NCBI GenBank assembly: GCA_035048495.1
Contig: CM068545.1
Location: 19,626,741-19,690,740 of the forward strand
Length of the DNA stretch: 64,000 nt
Direction of reading: 5' to 3'
From: Euptelea pleiosperma
Lineage: Eukaryota > Streptophyta > Magnoliopsida > Ranunculales > Eupteleaceae
The notes under the pieces were generated by a model, which saw nothing but the letters and a program-made list of their open reading frames with translations, did not search any database and was not told the origin of the DNA. Shown here in pieces: positions 10,749 through 22,000 of the stretch. Both the position numbers and the translations under genes were made by a program. Each line of letters starts with the position of its first letter. Within the stretch, counting starts at the first letter, position 1.

Positions 10749-11111
10749 CAGTGTTTGAAAACTCAAAAACTCGACTCCACTCAAAAGTCTACCGAGTTGA
10801 GTTAACTCGAAGACTTGAACTTGACCCAAAGTAACTCGACTCGAGTAATATATTAATATTAATATATAAATATATCATATTTTTATAAGCATAATTTATA
10901 AGGTTTGGTTGATTTTGTGTTGACAAGGTGTTCAAAAAACTTATTTGGTGCTTCGATTACAAAACAATCCTCCAAACCCGTTGTTTTTTCTGAAAATGTA
11001 CCAAACCTGTTGTTTACTCGATTCAAGTTTATTTCAAGTTAACTCGAAATTCAGCCGAGTCGAGTCAACTTGGCCGAGTTTCAAGTTGACTCGACGAGTT
11101 TTAAAACACTG
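10749..11111. mobile_element. hAT-like MITE with CAGTGTTT ends and perfect 8-bp TSD
   Basis: Starts CAGTGTTTGAAAACTC and ends GAGTTTTAAAACACTG. The perfect 8-bp duplication GTTTGATC flanks it at 10741-10748 and 11112-11119. The interior has repeated AACTCGA / TCGAGTT motifs, giving a foldback. It directly abuts a family A end at 11120. Confidence 0.9.
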
Positions 11112-11119
11112 GTTTGATC

Positions 11120-11166
11120 CAAGGTTTAAAAGGGGCCATTATAACGATATAATGGACTGGGGTTGA
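11120..11166. mobile_element. Family A element fragment
   Basis: CAAGGTTTAAAAGGGGCC followed by an ATTATAACGATATAATGG palindrome and GACTGGGG matches the left end of family A; the rest is missing. It begins immediately after the 8-bp duplication of the neighbouring MITE. Confidence 0.7.
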
Positions 11167-11619
11167 GTTCAGGTTTGGGTTGAGTTGCGTGAGGCTTCAA
11201 CCCTAGTCCAACCAAAGGTACTACGGCTGGCAATGGATCGGGTTCGAGTCGAATTGGTACTGATCTGGTACCGATCCGATAAGAAATCCAATCCATCCGG
11301 ACTTGATCGGATCAATGAAATTCAGTTCCGAAACCGAACCGATATGATTAAATCGGTTTCGGGTCCAGTCCGATCCGATGGGGTAGATCTCCAAGTAATG
11401 AACAGAAAATTTGTCAAAAGACTTTCCGTACAATTTTTTTCCTCAATTTTCAAAATAAGAAAGTTGTTTTTTGATGTAGAATGTGTAAACAATGGATGCC
11501 GTTCAAGAAACTTAAAAAACCAAAGGATGCTTAGATGCAGAGATGAATTTTGACTCTATCCAACTTAATCCAAGATAAAAGCCCGTAAAAATAAGAAAAA
11601 CATATTAAAATGTAAATAA

Positions 11620-12003
11620 GGCCGTGTTTGATTGCACGGAAAAATTTTCCCAAGAAAATGCATATGGGATATGCCTTAAATGGCTGATTGATTGCAACTG
11701 AGAACACATATTTCAATCAAGTGAGAAAATAAAGGTGTGTGAAAGGTGGAAATGAATTCTCACCTATCTGGATGGGAAATGAATTCCAGACTTAGTAGGG
11801 AAAATTATCCAGATTTAAATGGCATAAATTATCCAGATTTAAATGGCTTATTAGGGAAAATTATACAAATTTATAATGGCTATCTAACAATGGACAGTTG
11901 TGTTTTCATAAGGAAAATGTAATTTTCCCACTTGGTAGTGGGATACCAGTACCGTCTTCTCCAATCCAAAGCAAAGCACCGTTTTCTAGAGGAAATCAAA
12001 CCC
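11620..12003. mobile_element. PIF/Harbinger (Tourist-like) MITE, diverged
   Basis: The left end is TAA followed by GGCCGTGTTTGATTGC, a typical Tourist-type terminus at a TAA target. The right side ends GAAATCAAACCCGC, approximately complementary. The interior (AATGAATTCTCACCTATCTG, AATGGCTATCTAACAATGGA) matches the copy at 31090-31316. Confidence 0.6.
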
Positions 12004-12258
12004 GCTGATACCAAGTAGATTTATTTAAGATTTCCTCATAATAAACGAGAAAAATGAGCAGAAGAAGAATAGGACGAGAAGAGAAAGAACAGGGAGAGAG
12101 AAAAAATGGATAACTATCAAACCCTCACACTTCTTTCATTGCCATGGACTCCTCTTTAAACTCAGTTTTCACTTTTGTTTTTTTAGTCATGAAACATAGA
12201 GTACGTGGCAAACTAGAAGTTGTGAGTTTGATTTAAGTTAACCATTACCCTGAAGTGT

Positions 12259-12338
12259 AGGATCTAAATTAAATAGAGGCAAGGAATAAGGAACAACTAG
12301 GATCTAAATTAAATAGAGGCAAGGAATAAGGAACAACT
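12259..12338. repeat. 40-bp perfect tandem duplication
   Basis: The 40-bp unit beginning AGGATCTAAATTAAATAGAG occurs twice head to tail. No coding context. Confidence 0.95.
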
Positions 12339-12504
12339 GATCACATAACCAAGGATTGTCACTCAAGAAAATCTATCCAATTGTGTCTGGTAAAATTTAA
12401 TTTCAGGTCTGAAAGCTTAAAGTGCTTAAGGTCTGAAAGCTTAATGACTTATGTCCAAATTAAATTGTTTGATAAGGGTCTAAGGTCTGAAAATCCATCC
12501 ATTT

Positions 12505-12675
12505 TAAAAAAGTATTTTTGGAATTAAAAGAGAATCTTAGAATCTCTTTTAAAAATACTTTCACTTAAAATGTTATGAAGACACTTTTGTAAGTTTTTTA
12601 AAGAGAAGACTTCTATAAAAAGGTATTTTTGGTATTAAAAGAAATCTTAGAATCTCTTTTAAAAATACTTCCGCT
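12505..12675. repeat. Two tandem copies of a short hairpin repeat
   Basis: Each unit has AAGTATTTTTGGAATTAAAAG followed by its near complement CTTTTAAAAATACTT around a central TCTTAGAATCTC. The second copy starts near 12618. Each could form a stem of about 15-18 bp. Confidence 0.7.
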
Positions 12676-12829
12676 CACCGCATTAAGTTAAGGGAGGATG
12701 ACTTAAAATAAGTCGGTGATGTTCATAATGGATTTAAAATAAGCCTTTACCAAAAGGTTTGAATGGGCCATTAAGTTCTAAAATTAAGTTTTACCAATCG
12801 CAACCTAAATGAAAATCCATCCAATGTAA

Positions 12830-13140
12830 GCCAGTGTCTCAACCATTTCACCACAAATAGGACAGAAATGAGGGGTGCTTGCATAACACTGATCCACTTT
12901 TTTTGAAAGATCACTAGGGATATCATTTAAAGTACAGAATGAAACTAGAAGTCAGCTGCAAATCTAGTTTCCATGGATCTTGAAACCAAGGAGCTTGTTT
13001 CATATTACATGCAAACGCGCATTTTTCTCATTTGAGTCAACAAACCAGCCAACCACAGGTGCAGTAGGAGTACAAGAACAATGGATAGTTTGAAAACCAA
13101 GCGGAATTTTCGTCGAAGTCCAATCATGGTTTTCGATTGT
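12830..13140 (-). pseudogene. LINE fragment (zinc-binding region near a reverse transcriptase C-terminus)
   Basis: The minus strand encodes a broken stretch with HFCPICGEMVETLAY, resembling the Cys/His zinc-binding domain found after plant L1-type reverse transcriptases. Stops and frameshifts interrupt it. Call made on this motif only. Confidence 0.45.
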
Positions 13141-14210
13141 AACCTATCTCAGGCAAACAAGCATTGTATCGCTCATGAACCATTTGATTTTTTTCACTTC
13201 AAAAACACATTTACTGCCCACAGTGCCAGTTCTTGAAGTAGAAATAAGAAAAATGTAAGCGAAAAGCTGTGAAATAAATGAAAAAAAAATGCATTTTTTA
13301 TAATTTAAAATAAAAATTGTCTTAAGGTATCCCATGTTGTGGGTAGGGGTCGATTAAGGCCGGCCGATCATAACCGACACAAGCTGCTTCCTACAGGCAC
13401 CACAGGAAACAAACTGGGATTCTATCAACCAGTGGAACCCATTCAGATGACTAAGATAATCCAAGTAAGCTAGTTTTGATCTGAGAGACCAGCATGGGGG
13501 ATCACTTATTTAACAATCTGGAATGAAAAACGAATACCTATCACCATGTAACGCACATACAAGGTGTTTTCATTAATGCCTGGACCATATACTAATCAAC
13601 AAAAGGCAAAGCCGGACTCCAATAAGTTGGGCTAGGAGCAGCCTTCAGACTGGAAAAATCCTAATCAACAGCTCTGAAAAATGCCTCTAATATGATTGTT
13701 GGGGTCACCAAGAAAAAGAGTTGGGTGAAACAGATCTTCACTGGGTTTTTGGTTGCAGCTCTAAAGCTTATTATGATTTAAGAATAGACTTATAATACCA
13801 TAAGAGCTATATAGTACTCTGACTTAACAGACTTCGTGAAAACGTTTTGGTTTCGGACGAAACTTTGAACCATGTTTCATAGGTTGTTGATAATGGATAC
13901 TATTTCACTCGTTTAACTGTGTTATCCAAATTACACTCACGGCACAAGTTTATTGACTCGACTATGACTATTACTGCAACCAAACACTCCCATTAATATA
14001 ATAAATAACACATGCATTCTCATAGACAAAATCATCCAAGTTAAACAGTTGAACCATGAAAATTTCCAGCAATACTACAGCTAAAACTCAAAATTTTCAT
14101 CAAGAGAGAAAAGAGTTGATACTCCTGGTTTAGCAAAAACAATATAAGAGTAACCTGAGCTTCCCAAAACGAAAAACTGGCCCACGGATGGGGGGGTCTC
14201 TCTATCTCTA
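13141..14210. other. Region downstream of RPL11, no further gene seen
   Basis: Probably contains the RPL11 3' UTR at its right end. A TAGGGGTCGATTAAGG fragment near 13345 may be another MITE end. No other coding signal is seen. Confidence 0.4.
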
Positions 14211-16014
<1,804 letters not shown>

Positions 16015-16211
16015 GGCTCTCCGCTGTGGAGGTTACAGTAGAGTAGCGTCTGGGAATTAGGAGGGAAGCAGAGAGATGGAAGAAACCCTAGAAGAAAATA
16101 TGGCTTAAAATGTACTAGGGTTTTGTTTTGCGTTGGTTGATACTTTAAATGACGATAATACCCCTTAAAAATGTTAGGGGTTTCGAGTAGAGGGGACAAA
16201 AAATAAAAATT

Positions 16212-16284
16212 TTCCGTTGCCGGGACTTGAACCCGGGTCTCTCGGGTGAGAGCCGAGTATCCTGACCAACTAGACTACAACGGA
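16212..16284 (-). tRNA. tRNA-Glu (anticodon CTC)
   Basis: On the minus strand the acceptor arm TCCGTTG (16284-16278) pairs with CAACGGA, followed by discriminator A at 16212. The anticodon stem CTCGG/CCGAG encloses loop CTCTCAC, giving anticodon CTC. The T arm contains GGGTTCAAGTCCC and the D arm GTCTAGTTGGTCAGGATAC. A short T run follows on the minus strand, fitting an RNA polymerase III terminator. No intron. It lies about 200 bp upstream of the RPL11 start, on the same strand. Confidence 0.96.
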
Positions 16285-16415
16285 TTAGTTGTTATTTGTG
16301 TTAAAGGTTGCTATTTATTGTCTAGAAGACAATGGGATTTGGTACAAGTACAAGTTTATTCTGAATATACATCCACCCTCCCAGAGCTAGTTGATGTTTG
16401 CCTTGCATGCTTCAC

Positions 16416-16625
16416 CAAGGTTTAAAAGGGGCCGTTATAACGGACTGGGGGCATTACCTTTTTCCATTATAACGAATTGTAACGCTCGGGGAAAAACAGA
16501 AAATAACGGGAAAAAATGGCGCTGAAATTCAAATTTTGACATTTGAATTACAAAATTTTAAAAAACGATAACAGAAAAATAACGGCCACTATTTCCGATA
16601 TAATGGCCTTTTTTTTAAAACCATG
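16416..16625. mobile_element. Family A foldback element, short copy
   Basis: Starts CAAGGTTTAAAAGGGGCC and ends TTTTTTTTAAAACCATG. Contains CCGTTATAACGG, GGGGGCATTACC and GATTGTAACGC motifs in family order. The flanking 8 bp (TGCTTCAC and GTGTAATG) do not match, so one end may be rearranged. Confidence 0.75.
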
Positions 16626-16707
16626 GTGTAATGTACCGTTTTGGGGTGTAAAAACATACTTGGGCAAATATGTTTTTATTTTACAGGACAGAAGACAATT
16701 TAAAATA

Positions 16708-17079
16708 GGCTCAGGCTCCAGGGACCGGTCTTTTTTGAACGGCTCCCGTTACAAGACACAATATGAGCCACGTGGCATACTCTTATAGGACTCTGACCGT
16801 ATGGATGTCTGGCCAATCCCTAGTTGGTCCTACAAACCACAAATCAGCCTGATTAGTGATTTCTAGGCATTGGATTGGACTTATTTTCATGGGTTGATGT
16901 CAACTGTGGGAATTTGAGCAGTATTTGAGGTACAAAGACCCAAAGGTTTGAAATCACTAATCAATCTGATTTTTGGTTTGTAGTTCTACCTAGGGATCGG
17001 CAGAACATCCATATGGTCAGAGTCCTCTAAGAGAATGCCACGTGGCTCATATTAAAGGCCGGTCCCTGGAGCCCGACCC
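16708..17079. mobile_element. Mutator-like MITE, family B, with perfect 9-bp TSD
   Basis: Starts GGCTCAGGCTCCAGGGACC and ends GGTCCCTGGAGCCCGACCC. TTTAAAATA flanks both sides (16699-16707 and 17080-17088). Arms carry GACCGTATGGATGTCTGG and a CACGTG G-box each (16769-16774 and 17039-17044). Non-coding. Confidence 0.92.
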
Positions 17080-17189
17080 TTTAAAATATATCTTTTTCTT
17101 TTCTCTTTTTTTTTTTTTCCCTTTCTTTTGTAACCAAACATCTCATGTTAGATTAGACCCAACTTGAACAATGAGTATAACTTGAAAGT

Positions 17190-17815
17190 GGCATGTCTGG
17201 TTTATAAGCAGAATTTGAGTGCATAATTCTGCATGTGTGAACCATACACATGCCGCTCTTGGGCACGCAGAGCTCATCAGGGCATGGCAAAGCTTATCAG
17301 ACCACTGTTCATTATAACAGAGCTACCAACACTCTGCTACACTGATGAATAGCTCTGCATACGAGTAGGTATGGTCCTCAATTCCGCGGATACTTTGATA
17401 TTTCAGGGGGATCAAGCTCATGAGCTAGACAGATCCACCCGACCCAAGTTTCCTTAGGAGAATAGGACTCCGCAGAGAGAAGGGAAGAGTTTCTATGTTG
17501 GGAAGACTTCTATTCCCGAATTATAGACTCGTTCCCTAATCGAAAATGATAACTAAGCCCTCCTTTGGGGAAAGAGTGCCAATTCAGAAGGTGGAAGGTT
17601 TCCCTCTTTTCATCAAGTAACCTTCTATTCGGAGGAGACCAACCAAAGCCTATATAAAGGGACCTCGTCCTGTCATCTAAGGTATGTAATACTGACCAGA
17701 GTAGCTCTTGCTTGGTTCTATTACAGAGGAGCTGACTCGATCGTCAGAGTATCTTAGACCGGTACCCCACTGGTACCTCAAGATCTTCACGATCCTATTC
17801 TCTTGCAGGTTTGAG
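17190..17815 (+). mobile_element. Probable solo LTR (Ty3/gypsy-like)
   Basis: Contains a core promoter TATATAAA at 17651-17658 and, about 65 bp on, a GAGCTGACTCGATCGTCAGA segment of the type found at the R/U5 region of many plant gypsy LTRs. No internal retroelement domains lie beside it. Exact ends and target duplication are not resolved. Confidence 0.55.
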
Positions 17816-17959
17816 CCCAATTTGACACTGAGGAAGTGAGGACATCAGAAAAAGTCCCCACAGTGAACATGATGAGATGACAAAGTTGTTTAAGGGTTCC
17901 TTTGACATAAGAGAATGCATCAAACCCCAATTAATTTTACTAAAGTATAGGCCATTAGG

Positions 17960-18059
17960 TGTCAGCTTGCTAAGTTGGTAAAGTTTGTGAGTACTAATAC
18001 CAAGACCTGGGTTCAAAATCCACACTCATCCACTGCCCACCAACGATCAGTTCCCGTTG
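17960..18059 (+). mobile_element. tRNA-derived SINE, family 2, interrupted
   Basis: An A-box-like GCTTGCTAAGTTGGTAAAG and a B-box-like GACCTGGGTTCAAAATCC lie at tRNA-like spacing. The copy at 35695-35805 (minus strand) has the same head. The body is interrupted by another SINE at about 18060. Confidence 0.6.
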
Positions 18060-18222
18060 CTTTTTTTTATATATACCATGGGTATACGGGCCTCTTAGAA
18101 CACCCGGCTAGTCCCATAGGTCACATATGTCACCCCTTCCACACGTATCAGGCGTACTGGGATAAATCCCAGGGGGTGGCTGAGGCGTGGTCCTGGCCAA
18201 CTGCGCCCCACCCTTGGGGTTG
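18060..18222 (-). mobile_element. tRNA-derived SINE, family 1, nested in another SINE
   Basis: On the minus strand the head GGCGCAGTTGGCCAGGACC resembles an A box, and the element ends in an A-rich tail (T run on + at 18060-18068). GATCAGTTCC occurs on both sides (about 18045 and 18223), consistent with a target duplication. Its body aligns with the SINE at 3961-4190. Confidence 0.65.
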
Positions 18223-18249
18223 ATCAGTTCCTGATGCTGACCCCAAGTA

Positions 18250-19038
18250 GTTTAGAAAAAATAAAAAAGCACCAATGGTCACGATAATATGATTTCTTTA
18301 CCTAAAACAAAACACAGAAAAATATACACGAGGAAGAAGAAGGAACACAATTGCATCTTTGAAAGAATTTTTCCATCAAGGTTTAGTTATGCAAACATCA
18401 CTGAGCAACATTCTATGCTACCCATCAATTTATAAAAGCAATAAGGAAAGCTAGGCAAAATAAATTTCAGTGGATCTGACCAAGTAGAACCGATAACATA
18501 GACGACTCCATGGTTTTTAGAGTCAGATCCCCATGACTTATCCATCAGGCTTTAACGGCAATCATATAACCCGTCAAAAGCTGCAATGTGAGGGTCCTTA
18601 GCACACGAGTTAAGATTGTATTCATAAGCTTTGTATTGTAGGAGCTTCCCTCTTACAATTGGTGTTCTTATAGGAAAGGCAAAACATGTAGTGAAAATGG
18701 TGCAACTGTACAGAAATTTCAAGATTGTCATAAATTCGATCCTTGTACAGAAATGTGATTTCATTTTTCTTGCAGAAACCAAAACTCCTCTACCCTTGTA
18801 CTTGTTGCAAATTTTACACGGGGATTCAGTAAACAATGCCACAGGAGCTCAAATGAACCAAACTAAATAAATGAAAAAAGTAGAAATTGAAGAAAAGATG
18901 AGATTTTACACGTAGGATAAAAACTAGGATGAGAAAAACCTCTTCACAGCTGCACCAGCTATTCCTTCTTCAGCAGTGATTAACCTTGGAGTCCACTGGA
19001 CCTTAAAAGTTCTTTGATCAGAAGGCTCCAACTCGTTA
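18250..19038. other. 3' flank of the Rho-N gene, no other gene seen
   Basis: Includes the likely 3' UTR. A stretch at 18955-19035 on the minus strand resembles the final exon (AGAAGGCTCCAACTC...CTTCTTCAGCAGTGATTAACCTT on +), suggesting a partial duplication of the end of the Rho-N domain just downstream of the stop. It is not in frame with it. Confidence 0.45.
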
Positions 19039-22000
19039 CTAGGAACTCAACAACCCTTTCAACAGCTCCATCAGCTCTCCCTTCTTCAGCTTTGAGTAAC
19101 CTTTAATTCCTCTGGACTTTGCAAGTTCTTTTAGCTCAGGAAGCTTCATCTGTTCAACTCTCTGCAATTCTAACTCCTTTCCACCAATAGCAGCAGGTGA
19201 TCCTTCTCTGATCACCTCAACAACTTTTCCTTTTGGGGCTGACGGTGTTGGGATTGGTGATCTCTTCAAGAAATTTGATGGTGGCCTCGTTAATTTGACG
19301 TCCACTCTTGGAGAACTATCCTCTGTTCTCTGTTCTTTTTTGCTTATACCTCTCCTCGGAGGCAACACCTTACCCTTTTCCTGGTTGGAAATTTTGTCTA
19401 CCAAAATCACAATAATCTAAATCAGAAATTGATAAGAAAACAAATAAGTATTAAAAAGCAAGCAATATGATCAAAACGCACCACAACCGGCACATGACGT
19501 TAAGCGCGAAAGAACCAGTAAAATCATTTGTTCCAGTCAATGAAGTAAACGTAACTGCAAATAAATGTGGTAGAAATCTATATTACCTTTTGCTTGCTTC
19601 CTTGATTGGCGCAAAACATCCAGAACTGATTCCGCTGATTGCTTTTCCTTGGAATTGTCGGAGCTTCTCTTCTTGGTACTTCCAGATCCACTTTTTGAGA
19701 TTGACGACTGTATTCGTCTGAACAATGCAATTATCTCATCTTGATTAGATGAATCAGAGGATTCGTCATCAGATGTTTGGGGAATCTTCTGATTGCTATC
19801 ATCCTTCGTTGTTCTACAGGAGGTAGTGTTTCTTCGAGGAGGCCGTCCTCTCCTGTTTCCTTCGGATCTTATGCTCCACACAGTTGATTGAAGTAGGTCC
19901 CTCCGGGAAGCAAAGAGTGAAGCCCCATCTGCAATACCAATATGCTAAGATGCAGAAAGCAAACTTCAGTACATATTCCAACCAGGAACAATAACCCAAT
20001 TAAAGTACCTCATAAACAACACAATAGAAGATTTATATGGGCAGACTGCATGAACATAGTTAAGTCGAAAATGATGTTGCAATTGTTTCTGTCACTTTAA
20101 AGATGACCAACTGCATATGCAGAACTACACGAAAGAAACATGATGAACATTATCACCAGATTTTTGGGTGAGAAGTCACTTTTTATTTGGAAGGTTAACC
20201 TTAGGGTTTGGCAGACTCCTACCAGATTTTATTGATAAAAACAAATGAAATTATACAGGGACCTCCTCAAGAACAGAGTAGGATGAAGAAGGGAGAGTGG
20301 TGAAAAACAACTCTTGGGGAAACATAAAATACTTGGCTAGCATATCTGTCGCTATGCCTGCTGCTGGAGATGGTCAAATGAATCTAGGAGACAGCAGGCA
20401 ATGAAACCAACCTAAAGGCTTGGCTTGGCCACCTACAAGAAGTCATTTTTGTTATTGTGGCTGTTCTGGGAGTTTGTTGTGGTACACATATGCATGTCCA
20501 TATATGTAATTGTGAATTTGCCAGGTGGCATAACATGCTTAGAATTATGTCTAATTGTTGGTTTCTACTACCTCATAATTCATGTAGAAGTTAACCGATT
20601 CGATTTTTTATTTATAAAGACCGCTTATATAACCTCCTTGGCTGTTCAATCCTTCTTTACCAAGAAGAGAGTATACAATTGGCCCTAAGGGAAATAACCA
20701 GATCCGACTGGGCAAACAAACAGACACGCCTTGACACCTGACTTAACTACTCGAGTAATATCTGAGAAATAAATGGAAAGACTTGATACGGCAACTTTTT
20801 GATCTTATCCAATTCTGATGAATAAGGTAGGAAACCGTTGATCCTTATTAGCAGTCGAGGGTAAAGAAGGCAACCCAGCAAATAAGGTAGATAACTACCC
20901 ACATTTGGTAAGTAACAGCCAACTCCACCACAACTAAAGAGTGCACTCATGCAAATGCTGACACGTGTCCTAGAACTGCCAAACAGGGAGCCCAACAAAA
21001 TCAAACACATCCTTCTTACTTGAGTTTTGGATCTAAATCTTTTTAGTAGAAACTCCACATTATACCCGACTCAAATTTTTTGTGCAAGTCCCACCACTAC
21101 CAAAGTATTCTGTCCAAAAAATGGAGGTGGAGTTTCTTCAATTGAGGTGTGTGGTAAGAGTGTTGGTCACATGGATTTTTACCTCACAGATACCCTCTCA
21201 ACATCATTGGCATTTCCTCAAATCCCACTCAAAATATCTAAACTACCCCTAAATTGCCTAGTCCAAACAGAAACCCTAACCTTTTCCAACTCCTATAAAT
21301 ACTTCCCGAAAATCCCCACTCCACACACCTTCAAGCCTCTTCCCATATACCTACAAAAACCTCTTTCTGTTTTTAACATTTATACGTGTATTTATGAATT
21401 TTAGGGTAAATAATCTGAAAATTTAGAAAAACTTCAATTTCTTTTGTTTTCAACCTAAAAATTCATAGTTGTGCTTGAGTTAATTATATGTTGTATAGCT
21501 TTGTCCAATTTATGACTTGGTCACCTTTTTATTTTTTTAAAAATATTAAAAAATACAAATATGTGAGGAAATATTAGCAGTTATTGGTAAATATGATTAC
21601 ATGTAATATGTAATGATTAGTAAAAATGAACTCTAACATGGATTCCTTACCTATTTAATTCTAATTTTTGCAATAAAAAGTTAATTAAAAATAATATTTT
21701 AAAAGTCTTGTTTTGGTTGTTTCCGAATAACATTTTAAAAATCTATGTAGGAAGTTGATTCCAAATCCAATGGTGAAACGTTTCTTGGTTGATTGTTAAG
21801 CATTTAAGTTGTCGCTTTCGTTTATTTTCTCCTACTACGGTTATTCTTGATTCACATCACTTTCCAAAAGATCTTGTATTCTAGTCCACTAGTGGGCAAC
21901 ATTTTCAAAAAGAGATATTGTAGGGCACCCACTTACGGACTGCTCCTTCTCCTTGTTTTTAAGGTCCATTCCCTTGAGCACATTTTTATAAAACTTATTT

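Noticed and set aside
20747..21404. Open frames of 103 and 125 codons on both strands
   Set aside because: No domain, codon pattern or splice partner; they lie in the large Rho-N intron.
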